Shown here: piece by piece, positions 8,820 through 16,702 of the stretch
Position numbering within the stretch: the stretch's first letter is position 1
Layout of the letters: every line of letters starts with the position of its first letter
Source of the DNA: JADZAA01 sp039810485
GTDB lineage: Bacteria; Bacteroidota; Ignavibacteria; Kapaibacteriales; UBA961
Assembly (NCBI GenBank): GCA_039810485.1
Contig: JBDHXA010000027.1
Location: forward strand, 1-34,168
DNA: 34,168 bases
Reading direction: 5' to 3'
Program-made: the position numbers and the translations under genes
The notes under the pieces: model-generated
The model's database searches: none
Told to the model about the DNA's origin: nothing
Seen by the model: the letters and a program-made list of their open reading frames with translations, nothing else

Positions 8820-10526
8820 TTACCTATCAAGAATTTTGCGGGCCGCCTCTGCAGCTTCATCCAAAGCAACAGTAAATCTCTCGTTGGTTTTACGATTTTT
8901 CAACTCAATTTTACCTTCTTTTATATTGCGTTCGCCGACAATAATTTGCACAGGAAGCCCAAGCAAATCAGCGTCATTGAATTTTACGCCCGGCGACACA
9001 TCACGATCGTCGTACAATGTTTCAAAACCTGCCATTTCACATTGTAAGGCTATCCTTTCGGCTGTTTCTCGCGCAAGATCAGATTTTTTCACATTCAATC
9101 CGAGTACATGAATTTGATAAGGAGCAATGGCAGGTGACCAGCAAATGCCTTTCTCATCATGATTCTGCTCGATAAAACACGCGATAATGCGTTCAACGCC
9201 AATGCCGTAGCTGCCCATAATGATAGGATTTTCTGCGCCGTGCTCGTCTAAAAATGTAGCACCAAGAGAAGCGGAATACTTTGTGCCGAGCTTAAAAATA
9301 TGACCAACTTCAATGGCTTTTACAATGCGCAATTTCTCTGAACAATTGCTCGGGCACGGCTCTCCTGCCTGAACTGATCGAAGATCATAATATTCTGAGA
9401 TAAAGCAATCACGCACTAAATCTATATTGCGAAGATGATACCCGTCTTTATTTGCGCCGCTTGTCATATAATTAGCATTTCGCAGAGCATTGTCGGCAAT
9501 AATCATCATTTTGCTTTTCAAGCCGACTGGACCTATCGAGCCGGCATTTGCTCCTGTAAAATCAAGCAATTCGGCTGGCTCGGCCGGGCGCATGACATTA
9601 CATTTTAAGGCAGTTTGCAGTTTGGCTTCATTAAGTTCGTCATTGCCGCGCATCAATATCAAAACCGGTGCAGAATCAATTACATAAACTACTGATTTGG
9701 CGCAGCGATGCTCTTGGATATTGTAATTATTGACAAGATCGTCAATTGTACGGGCTCCAGGAGTTGCAAATTCTTCAATTGGCAAACTGTTTTCTAATCG
9801 CTCAACAGGTTGAATTACCGAAGATGCAACCTCAATATTTGCAGCGTATCTGCATGAGTCGCAAACGGCACAAGTATCTTCGCCATAAGGCGATTCCACC
9901 ATAAACTCCTGCGAGGCGCTTCCGCCCATTGCGCCGCTCGATGCGCCGACAACGAAATATTTCAGCCCGCATCTCGTGTAAATATTACGATATGCCGCTG
10001 CATGCTTGTCATAGCTTGCATCAAGACCTTCGCGGGTTGCGTCAAGAGAGTAAGCGTCCTTCATGGTAAATTGCCGCCCGCGCAATACGCCAGATTTTGG
10101 GCGCGGCTCATTACGAAACTTCGTTTGTATCTGATACCATATTTGCGGCAAATCACGATAGGAATGAATATGTTGCCGCGCATGAAATGTTATAATTTCT
10201 TCATGTGTGGGAGCCAAAACAAGTCCATCGCGATTTTTTATGTGGAAAAGCACATCACCCATTGCTTCAACTCTTCCAGTTTGCTCCCATATTTCTATAG
10301 GATTAAGAGCTGGTAAATGAAACTCCTGCCCGCCAATTGCATCCATTTCTTCGCGTATGATATTCATCACTTTTTTTGCAATTTTATAGCCAAGCGGCAA
10401 ATAGGAAAAAATGCCGGCGCCGAGCTGTCGCACAAGTCCGGCACGAAGCATTAGCCTATGCGATGGAATTTGTGCTTCAGCCGGAATTTCCTTTAGTGTA
10501 GGAAAGAAAATTTGAGATTGTTTCAT
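8820..10526 (-). CDS. proS: Prolyl-tRNA synthetase, bacterial type
   Basis: ProRS charges tRNA-Pro with proline in the cytoplasm. From the chosen ATG at 10526 (MKQSQIFFPTLKEIP) it is 568 residues, the length of the bacterial type that carries an editing (INS) domain between class II motifs 2 and 3. Motif 2 is seen as FRNEPRPKSGVLRGRQF with MKDAYS, and motif 3 as GSYGIGVERIIAC; the anticodon-binding domain follows (VQIIVGERNIKEG). The frame is open for 42 more codons upstream, but that part is not family-like and contains the promoter element TATTTTTG (10585-10592), which supports the shorter start. There is no clear Shine-Dalgarno site. Confidence 0.95.
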   Translation of the reverse strand: MKQSQIFFPTLKEIPAEAQIPSHRLMLRAGLVRQLGAGIFSYLPLGYKIAKKVMNIIREEMDAIGGQEFHLPALNPIEIWEQTGRVEAMGDVLFHIKNRDGLVLAPTHEEIITFHARQHIHSYRDLPQIWYQIQTKFRNEPRPKSGVLRGRQFTMKDAYSLDATREGLDASYDKHAAAYRNIYTRCGLKYFVVGASSGAMGGSASQEFMVESPYGEDTCAVCDSCRYAANIEVASSVIQPVERLENSLPIEEFATPGARTIDDLVNNYNIQEHRCAKSVVYVIDSAPVLILMRGNDELNEAKLQTALKCNVMRPAEPAELLDFTGANAGSIGPVGLKSKMMIIADNALRNANYMTSGANKDGYHLRNIDLVRDCFISEYYDLRSVQAGEPCPSNCSEKLRIVKAIEVGHIFKLGTKYSASLGATFLDEHGAENPIIMGSYGIGVERIIACFIEQNHDEKGICWSPAIAPYQIHVLGLNVKKSDLARETAERIALQCEMAGFETLYDDRDVSPGVKFNDADLLGLPVQIIVGERNIKEGKIELKNRKTNERFTVALDEAAEAARKILDR

Positions 10527-10584
10527 TATGCAGTTCGATAACGTTATGAAAATAATTTTTGTTCGTTTCAGTAAAAATCTACGG

Positions 10585-10592
10585 CAAAAATA
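10585..10592 (-). promoter_or_regulatory. Predicted promoter -7 element of proS
   Basis: TATTTTTG on the minus strand matches the Bacteroidota TAnnTTTG consensus and lies 58 nt before the proS ATG and just after the terminator of the preceding gene. No convincing -33 TTTG is visible. Confidence 0.5.
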
Positions 10593-10624
10593 CGGTAAAA
10601 TGGAAGAGGCGAGATGTAGGATAG

Positions 10625-10661
10625 AAAAAGCCCGCTCAGATTGTTCAATCATTAAGCGGGC
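10625..10661 (-). terminator. Intrinsic terminator after the ferredoxin-NADP reductase gene
   Basis: GCCCGCT (10655-10661 on the minus strand) pairs with AGCGGGC (10630-10636). An inner GATTG/CAATC stem closes a tight loop, and TTTTT follows at 10625-10629. It sits 25 bp beyond the stop codon of the reductase gene. Confidence 0.85.
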
Positions 10662-10685
10662 ATTTTACAGCGCATCCGTGTAATG

Positions 10686-11705
10686 TTACGAAATAGGCAC
10701 AATGCCAGTTACTGTTGTATATTTCAACACAATGCGTTTTTCCGGGTAAATACGCTTATAAGCTGCTTGAGCCATCATAGCGCCTTCGTGAAAGCCACAA
10801 AGTATGAGTTTGAGCTTGCCCTCGTACGCGCATACATCACCTATTGCATATATGCCAGGTGTATTAGTTTCCAGCGTAATAGGATCAACTTGCACTGCAT
10901 TTTTTTCTATGTTAAGCCCCCATTCGCCGATAGGTCCAAGCTTTGGAGAAAGACCAAAAAGAGGTATAAAATGATCAACAACTATGCGGCGTTCGCCTTC
11001 GTTATCAACTGTAACAGTTAAACCATCGAGCTTGCCATTGCCATGCAAAGCAGTTATTTGAGCGTCGGTTATTAATTGCACTTTGCCGATTTCTACAAGA
11101 TGATGCACCTTTTCAACGGAATCAGGTGCTCCTCGAAATTCTTTACGACGATGCACCAACGTTAATTGATCGGCAATGTCAGCCAGAACAACCGTCCAAT
11201 CAAGCGCAGAATCGCCGCCACCGGCAATAGCTACTTTTTTCCCGCGAAAGTTTTCCGGTTCTTTTATGATATAATCAATGCCCTTATATTCAAAATTGCT
11301 TAGATTCTCGATATCCGGCTTCCGCGGCTCAAAGCATCCCAATCCTCCGGCTATGCAGATTATTGGGGCATTAACTTTTGTGTGTTGATTTGTTATTACA
11401 GTGAAAGAGCCATTTTCACATTTTTCGATTGTTTCTACTCTTTCTCCCAGCGTAAAAGTTGGATTAAACGGTTTTATTTGCTCCATCAAATTGTCTATCA
11501 ATTCGCCTGCCAGCACCGATGGATGTCCCGGAATATCATAAATTGGCTTTTTAGGATATATTTCTGCGCATTGTCCGCCCGGAACGGGCAAATAATCCAT
11601 AACATGACAATGCAGTTTGAGTAAACCCGCCTCGAAAACAGCAAATAGTCCGACAGGCCCTGCGCCGATTATGGCAATATCTGTATGTATAATATTTTCT
11701 TTCAT
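10686..11705 (-). CDS. Ferredoxin-NADP reductase, thioredoxin-reductase-like type
   Basis: This flavoprotein is predicted to move electrons between reduced ferredoxin and NADP+. I use ATG 11705 (MKENIIHTDIAIIGAGPVG), 339 residues, because AGGAAG lies 7 nt upstream. The FAD-binding GAGPVGLFAVFEAG is N-terminal, and the NADPH-binding site is AGGGDSALDW with VHRRKEFRG. The closing FAD motif is YAIGDVCAYEGKLKLI. The redox CxxC that thioredoxin reductases carry just before the NADPH motif is absent; the sequence there is ENFRGKKVAIAGGGD. That matches ferredoxin-NADP reductase type 2, known from Bacillus YumC and Chlorobaculum tepidum. A perfect 14-bp palindrome lies 43 bp upstream. Confidence 0.88.
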   Translation of the reverse strand: MKENIIHTDIAIIGAGPVGLFAVFEAGLLKLHCHVMDYLPVPGGQCAEIYPKKPIYDIPGHPSVLAGELIDNLMEQIKPFNPTFTLGERVETIEKCENGSFTVITNQHTKVNAPIICIAGGLGCFEPRKPDIENLSNFEYKGIDYIIKEPENFRGKKVAIAGGGDSALDWTVVLADIADQLTLVHRRKEFRGAPDSVEKVHHLVEIGKVQLITDAQITALHGNGKLDGLTVTVDNEGERRIVVDHFIPLFGLSPKLGPIGEWGLNIEKNAVQVDPITLETNTPGIYAIGDVCAYEGKLKLILCGFHEGAMMAQAAYKRIYPEKRIVLKYTTVTGIVPIS

Positions 11706-11747
11706 CTGCTTCCTGAACTGATAACGAATATTATTTGCAACATTAAG

Positions 11748-11761
11748 ACGAAATATTTCGT
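11748..11761. promoter_or_regulatory. 14-bp perfect palindrome upstream of the reductase gene
   Basis: ACGAAATATTTCGT is perfectly self-complementary and lies between xth and the reductase gene, 43 bp before the reductase start. Position and symmetry fit a dimeric repressor or activator site. No regulator can be assigned. Confidence 0.35.
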
Positions 11762-11807
11762 TCTGAATTGAGAACACTCACCGTTTAGACATCTCTATGA
11801 GATAAGG

Positions 11808-12587
11808 TCAGAGTTCGACATCAAGTTCGATTACCACAGGACAATGGTCGCTTCCCATAATATTTGGCTGATGATAGCTGTTTTTTACAGAAGGAGCTAT
11901 ATCCTCTGTAACCCAGTGATAATCAATGCGCCAGCCGATATTTCTGTCTCGCGCTCTAGTTTTTTGGTCCCACCAAGTATAATTTCCGCCTTCGCTGTTA
12001 AATAGTCGAAAAGTATCAACATAACCGTTGGAAGCCATCCAATCCAACTTATCGCGCTCAATCGGCATAAATCCTGAAGTATTAATATTTTCCTTCGGTC
12101 TGGCAAGATCTATCTCATGGTGCGCCGTATTGTAATCGCCGCAGATAAGTAAATTTTTGCCTGAGTGCCGGAGCTTACCGCAATACTCAAAAAGCGCATC
12201 GTAAAATTCGAGTTTATACCTCACGCGCTCATCGCCGCGCCCGCCATTCGGGAAATAGATATTGAGCAGAGATAAATTGCCAAAATCTGTTTGCACCACA
12301 CGCCCTTCACCGTCGAAATGCTCGACGCCAAAACCCAAGCGAACATAATCAGGCTCTTTTACAGAAAAAGTAGCCACGCCGCTATAACCTTTTCTGACAC
12401 TGCATGAATGAAAATACGAGCTGTAATTATCAGGTTTCCGCTGTTCGGCAGTCAGCTGCTCTGGCTCGGCTTTTGTTTCCTGAAGGCATAAAATATCAGG
12501 TTTTTCATTTTCAATATATTCGCGCAGCCCTTTTTTGTAAGCCGATCTTATTCCGTTTATATTCCAAGAAACTACTTTTATTGCCAT
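11808..12587 (-). CDS. xth: Exodeoxyribonuclease III / AP endonuclease
   Basis: The product cuts DNA at abasic sites and removes nucleotides from 3' ends during base-excision repair. From ATG 12587 (MAIKVVSWNINGIRSA) it is 259 residues, normal for the ExoA/Xth family. All catalytic blocks are visible in order: WNINGIRS (Asn), CLQETKA (metal-binding Glu), ICGDYNTAHHEIDLA (Asp and Asn), GWRIDYHWV and the final GSDHCPVVIEL (Asp-His). The open frame extends 38 codons further upstream, but that segment is not part of the family. No Shine-Dalgarno site is seen. It is divergent from the acyl-CoA dehydrogenase gene. Confidence 0.95.
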   Translation of the reverse strand: MAIKVVSWNINGIRSAYKKGLREYIENEKPDILCLQETKAEPEQLTAEQRKPDNYSSYFHSCSVRKGYSGVATFSVKEPDYVRLGFGVEHFDGEGRVVQTDFGNLSLLNIYFPNGGRGDERVRYKLEFYDALFEYCGKLRHSGKNLLICGDYNTAHHEIDLARPKENINTSGFMPIERDKLDWMASNGYVDTFRLFNSEGGNYTWWDQKTRARDRNIGWRIDYHWVTEDIAPSVKNSYHQPNIMGSDHCPVVIELDVEL

Positions 12588-12690
12588 TGTTATAATTTCG
12601 ATAATTCCAAAAAAAATTAACTGAGTGCGAAAATACCGAATATTCGTTAGGATTATAAAATTCAAAAGGTAAAGATTGGCAGAATTGCTG

Positions 12691-12698
12691 TAATTTTG
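12691..12698 (+). promoter_or_regulatory. Predicted promoter -7 element of the acyl-CoA dehydrogenase gene
   Basis: TAATTTTG matches TAnnTTTG and continues as TAATTTTGCAT, the same 11 bases as in the peroxiredoxin promoter. It lies 50 nt before the chosen ATG. Confidence 0.5.
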
Positions 12699-12748
12699 CA
12701 TCCGTAAAATTTAGAAAAGTAGTTTGTATCAATGTCTTGGAAAAAACA

Positions 12749-13897
12749 ATGTTTTCAATGGAATTTAGTGAAATTCATGAGATGATTCGTCAGACGGCTC
12801 AAAACTTTGCGCGCGAAGAAGTGGCGCCAACAGCAATCGAACGCGATATTAACTGCGAATTTCCCCGTGAAATTATTTCAAAAATGGGCGAGCTTGGCTT
12901 TATGGGCATGATGGTCCCAGAAGAATGGGGCGGCAGCGGTCTCGATTGCATAAGCTACGTAATAGCAATGGAGGAAATTTCGAAAGTTGACGCCAGCGTC
13001 GGCGTGGTGATGTCTGTCAACAATTCCTTAGTTTGCTGGGGCTTGGAAGCTTATGGCAATGACTGGCAAAAAGAGCATTTTCTAAAGCCACTTGCGTCAG
13101 GCCAAAAATTAGGCGCATTCTGCCTTAGCGAGCCTGAGGCCGGCTCGGATGCCACGCAACAGCATACCACAGCAGAACTTCGTGACGGATTATGGCATAT
13201 CAACGGTACAAAAAACTGGATTACTAACGGCACATCATCTGACACATATTTAGTATTTGCTCAAACAGATTACGAAAAGAAACACAAAGGAATTACTTGT
13301 TTTATCGTTGATAGGAACACACCGGGATTTGAGCCTGGTAAAAAAGAAGACAAGCTTGGCATTCGCTCCAGCGACACTTGTTCAATTGGCTTGACAAATG
13401 TGGCTGTCCCGCCGGAGAATATTCTTGGCGGCGTTGGCTTAGGCTTCAAAATTGCCATGGAAAGTTTGAACGGCGGGCGCATCGGCATTGCATCTCAGGC
13501 ATTGGGAATTGCTCAGGGTGCTTTCGAGGCGGCGGTGCGCTATTCCAAAGAGCGTAAAGCTTTCGGCAAGCCAATTGCTGATTTGCAGGCAATTCAAATG
13601 AAACTTGCCGATATGTCTATGAAAATTGAAGCTGCGCGTCTGTTAATTCTCAAAGCGGCATCGCTCAAAGATAAGCATGTAAATTACATCAAAGAAGCCG
13701 CCGAAGCCAAACTTTTTGCTTCGAAAACTGCCGTCGAAGTCGCATTGGAAGCAGTGCAAGTGCATGGTGGATATGGTTATGTGCGCGAATATCAGGTGGA
13801 GCGTATGCTTCGCGACGCCAAGATTACAGAAATTTATGAAGGCACTTCTGAAATTCAGCGCATTGTCATTGCTCGCGAACTGATGAAAGCATTGTAG
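12749..13897 (+). CDS. Acyl-CoA dehydrogenase (short-chain/butyryl-CoA type)
   Basis: This FAD enzyme is predicted to introduce the alpha-beta double bond into acyl-CoA and pass electrons to electron-transfer flavoprotein. It is 382 residues from ATG 12749; ATG 12758 and TTG 12737 are alternatives, and GGAAAA precedes 12749. The first signature is CLSEPEAGSDA with NGTKNWITNG, both at the flavin site. The C-terminal signature is VHGGYGYVREYQVERMLRD, followed by IYEGTSEIQR. The Glu of YEGTSEIQ is the catalytic base in short-chain and butyryl-CoA dehydrogenases. Chain length preference cannot be read reliably. No electron-transfer flavoprotein or other beta-oxidation gene is adjacent. Confidence 0.93.
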   Translation: MFSMEFSEIHEMIRQTAQNFAREEVAPTAIERDINCEFPREIISKMGELGFMGMMVPEEWGGSGLDCISYVIAMEEISKVDASVGVVMSVNNSLVCWGLEAYGNDWQKEHFLKPLASGQKLGAFCLSEPEAGSDATQQHTTAELRDGLWHINGTKNWITNGTSSDTYLVFAQTDYEKKHKGITCFIVDRNTPGFEPGKKEDKLGIRSSDTCSIGLTNVAVPPENILGGVGLGFKIAMESLNGGRIGIASQALGIAQGAFEAAVRYSKERKAFGKPIADLQAIQMKLADMSMKIEAARLLILKAASLKDKHVNYIKEAAEAKLFASKTAVEVALEAVQVHGGYGYVREYQVERMLRDAKITEIYEGTSEIQRIVIARELMKAL

Positions 13898-13984
13898 AAT
13901 TTATTAAATCCTTCGTATGCATATGTTAAAACTCAGCATTTCATACTACAACTAATTTCTGCATTTCCAAGCCAGATGCCAGCA

Positions 13985-14022
13985 TATCGCCTATTCGCAA
14001 AAAACGTTTAGGCGATAATTTT
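13985..14022 (+). terminator. Possible terminator after the acyl-CoA dehydrogenase gene
   Basis: TATCGCCTA (13985-13993) pairs perfectly with TAGGCGATA (14009-14017) over a 15-nt loop, followed by ATTTTAT. The T-run is short. It could instead be a regulatory hairpin, since it lies 28 bp before the next start codon. Confidence 0.5.
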
Positions 14023-14044
14023 ATAAGCCGCTTCACTAATTGAC

Positions 14045-15919
14045 ATGACCGAGAAAAAGCATTCGAGCATTAAACATAAAAGAAATAATTATTTCTTTTA
14101 TTTGCAATTTATATATATAGCCGCAGTTTTCTTCAGCTCTTCCAACATTTCTTTCGCCTCTTCGCTTGACGGCGACGAGGCGTCATTTGCCGATATTTTT
14201 CGCTTGATGACCGGATTGGAAACTGATACAATAGGCGAGGCAACCATAGGATTTCCAGCAACTTACTTTACCAGCAAAGATTGCATCATCATAAAAAACG
14301 TAAAATTTCATTTCAGCAGGCAGAACGACAATACTTGGGATGAGCGTTTTACCAATGGCGGCAAGCCGATTAGAATTACAAAGTCGGTGGAATTTATTAA
14401 CTGCGATTTCCCTGATGATTACTGGCTTGTCATGCGGAATATGATATTTGAAGAAATTGTGGGATTTCAAAACTGCCGAAACATTAAACTATTCTTCAGA
14501 GAATGTCAATTTCAACATCAATTCTTTTTTTATGGCAGTCAGGCAGTTTTTATAAAATTTATCGGATGTGATTTCAATCTTGGTCTTATTGTCGGCTCAA
14601 AATCAACAATTTCAGATTTTTTCGAAGCAGATCATTGCCGGTTTAATTATTCTGAAAATTTCTATCGAAATCCGCGAGTGCGCGAGTCGCAAAATGTGGT
14701 AAAAAGCGTTGATCGTATTCCGGCTTATTTCCGAATTAATATTCCAACAGAGTCCGGAAACCTATTTTTGAAACATTGCGTTTTTTCTTTGCCTGCCGGC
14801 TTGGTTAATGCTCCTTCGATGAATCTCGATCTAAATCACAGCGTTTTTAAAACGTTAGAAATTTTGGACTGCGTCATAGAGCCAACTCTCGACATTTCAT
14901 TTGTTACCGTTGAGAACCAGATTAAATTTTTCAATAATACTGCAGATCACTTTATCGTTGCAGAAGCATTTTCATTCAATCCTTCCAATGCAAAAGTGCA
15001 ATGGGAGAAATTGGCGGGTCGCCGCCTTGCTGTTACAGCCGATTCCGGCGGCGCAATTTACACAGGATCTACGATTGACAAAGGCAATGATTACGATTAT
15101 CAAACGCTTATCAGCGTTTATGCTTTGATGTACCAAATGTATCGTTCGCAGGGCAGCCGGCTTGCGGCAAATAGTTGCTACCTAGAATGGAAAGACATAG
15201 AAACTGAGCATTTTGGACGCATTCTCCAAGCAAATTCTTCTATGGATGTATGGTTTAATCTCATCATGAACATATTTCTTCGGATTTTTTGTGATTATGG
15301 CACCAATCCTATGAAGTCAATGATATGGTCATTAGGCGTAATGCTGTCATTTGCCATATTTTACATGGCTTTTCCGCGTCAAAGCGGCATAGCCGAACAA
15401 GAAGCTTTTTTAGACCGTATTCGAGCTTATGGAGAATACTTCACCGAAGGCAAAACACTTGCAGAAATTGAATCGGATCTTGATATTCGACCTGATGAAA
15501 CCGCTGACGAGCGTGATGATTTGACAACATTCATACGGCAAAACAAAAATGATTTGCCGCGATATTACCGATTGTTTGGATTACAAATCCTCCGACATCG
15601 TAATTTTTCGTTTCGTTTTCAAATTTTGTATGCAAAATTTGCCGATCGCTTGATTGGTCATTGGTCAACAGCTCGCAAAAGTCGTCGCTTTCTTGTTGCC
15701 GCTGTTTTTTCTGTCGGCTTGGCGTTAAGTTTAAGCGGTATTTTTTTTGTTCGACTTTTCGACGCTTTTTTTCTTAGCATAAATGCATTTTCCACGCTTG
15801 GCTTCGGCGAAATACCCCTTCGCGGCGCCGCTAAATATCTTGCGATAGCCGAAGGATTTATTGGATGGTTTTTGCTCAGTATATTCAGCGTTGCGTTAAT
15901 CAGCCAAATTATTCAATAG
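14045..15919 (+). CDS. Exported beta-helix-like protein fused to a potassium-channel-type pore
   Basis: Residues 1-38 form a signal peptide (charged start, hydrophobic core to about 30, ISFA before cleavage). About 45-330 is rich in short repeated strands such as FINCDF, FRECQF, FIGCDF and LDCVIE, consistent with a right-handed beta-helix related to pentapeptide-repeat folds. A helical part at 359-393 (MYRSQGSRLAANSCYLEW) resembles the segment that links pentapeptide repeats to ion-channel pores in known proteins. Membrane segments follow at 426-443 and 548-569, then a pore loop with filter-like TLGFGE at 584-589, then a last helix at 598-620. The loop 444-547 is rich in Arg/Lys just before 548, so it should be cytoplasmic. 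This puts the N-terminal domain in the periplasm and gives the pore the correct orientation. There is no C-terminal RCK domain. No Shine-Dalgarno site is seen. The ion and the ligand are not known. Confidence 0.75.
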   Translation: MTEKKHSSIKHKRNNYFFYLQFIYIAAVFFSSSNISFASSLDGDEASFADIFRLMTGLETDTIGEATIGFPATYFTSKDCIIIKNVKFHFSRQNDNTWDERFTNGGKPIRITKSVEFINCDFPDDYWLVMRNMIFEEIVGFQNCRNIKLFFRECQFQHQFFFYGSQAVFIKFIGCDFNLGLIVGSKSTISDFFEADHCRFNYSENFYRNPRVRESQNVVKSVDRIPAYFRINIPTESGNLFLKHCVFSLPAGLVNAPSMNLDLNHSVFKTLEILDCVIEPTLDISFVTVENQIKFFNNTADHFIVAEAFSFNPSNAKVQWEKLAGRRLAVTADSGGAIYTGSTIDKGNDYDYQTLISVYALMYQMYRSQGSRLAANSCYLEWKDIETEHFGRILQANSSMDVWFNLIMNIFLRIFCDYGTNPMKSMIWSLGVMLSFAIFYMAFPRQSGIAEQEAFLDRIRAYGEYFTEGKTLAEIESDLDIRPDETADERDDLTTFIRQNKNDLPRYYRLFGLQILRHRNFSFRFQILYAKFADRLIGHWSTARKSRRFLVAAVFSVGLALSLSGIFFVRLFDAFFLSINAFSTLGFGEIPLRGAAKYLAIAEGFIGWFLLSIFSVALISQIIQ

Positions 15920-15946
15920 ATACTTTCATTTCAACAGGAGTTTTAG

Positions 15947-16465
15947 ATGTCTGACTTTTTTTTAAAACGCATAATAATAGGGCTGCTTTCGGTATTTTTT
16001 TCGGCATGGCATTTTGTAAGCGCACAACCGTCTGCGGAACAACAGCCAAATCGCTCTTTTTTGATTGCAGCCGACGCAGCTGGCTTGCCCGGCTACACAG
16101 GCGCAGCCTCGATTGATGCAGATTTGCTTTTAGGCAGTTGGTTCGGAATTAGAGCCGGCATCGGAACTTGTTACGCGGCTTTCAATGGAACAGCCAAAGG
16201 TTATTCATTTGCAGCTAAAATATTATCTCCACCGCGCCACGACTTGGATGCTCGATTAGAGATTAACATAGGAGCAAGCTCCATGAAAGTCAAACCTGAA
16301 GAAAACAAAGCAGAAGAGCATCTTTTACTGCCGTTGTTCAGCATAGGGGCTTATACTGAATTAACGAACAAATATGCTCCGATTGCTGTTTTTGGAAGAG
16401 CAGGCATTGGACTTTTTTATTACTATGGAGTTCCTTTTTACATTGGATTCGGCGCAGCTTTTTGA
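15947..16465 (+). CDS. Small exported protein, probable outer-membrane beta-barrel
   Basis: I do not recognise a named family. The 172-residue product starts with a signal peptide (LLSVFFSAWHFVSAQ) and continues with alternating polar/hydrophobic strands rich in Gly and aromatic residues (LLLGSWFGIRAGIG, AVFGRAGIGLFYYYG). It ends in phenylalanine (GFGAAF), as the last strand of outer-membrane barrels often does. AGGAG lies 6 nt before the ATG. It starts 27 bp after the channel-like gene and is very likely co-transcribed with it. A small porin-like or barrel role at the outer membrane is inferred only from composition. Confidence 0.6.
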   Translation: MSDFFLKRIIIGLLSVFFSAWHFVSAQPSAEQQPNRSFLIAADAAGLPGYTGAASIDADLLLGSWFGIRAGIGTCYAAFNGTAKGYSFAAKILSPPRHDLDARLEINIGASSMKVKPEENKAEEHLLLPLFSIGAYTELTNKYAPIAVFGRAGIGLFYYYGVPFYIGFGAAF

Positions 16466-16620
16466 GTGCGCTTTTATTCAGAATTGAACATGAGTTAACA
16501 TCAATAAAAACAAAGACAGCCATTGCTCAATATAAAATATGATTTTATTTATTCAATTCGTGAAATTTACTTAATTTGGCGTAACGTATTTATCTTGTAT
16601 TTGTTATTCTTGCTATAAGC

Positions 16621-16643
16621 TGACAAAATATGCTTTTTTGTCA
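16621..16643. promoter_or_regulatory. Inverted repeat upstream of the Omp28-like gene
   Basis: TGACAAAA (16621-16628) and TTTTGTCA (16636-16643) are perfect inverted arms with a 7-nt spacer, 60 bp before the start codon. It may be an operator or a leader hairpin. No exact TAnnTTTG promoter was found in this 237-bp gap. Confidence 0.3.
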
Positions 16644-16702
16644 AATCAAGTTTTGCTACATTACAATCACTTCCTTTCTTTTTATTTTTTAGAGGTACTT
16701 CA

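Noticed and set aside
10527..10652. Extended proS start
   Set aside because: The 42 extra codons are not in the family and contain the proS promoter element and part of the preceding terminator.
12737..12748. TTG start for the acyl-CoA dehydrogenase
   Set aside because: The ATG at 12749 gives a normal N-terminus and the GGAAAA before it can act as its ribosome-binding site.
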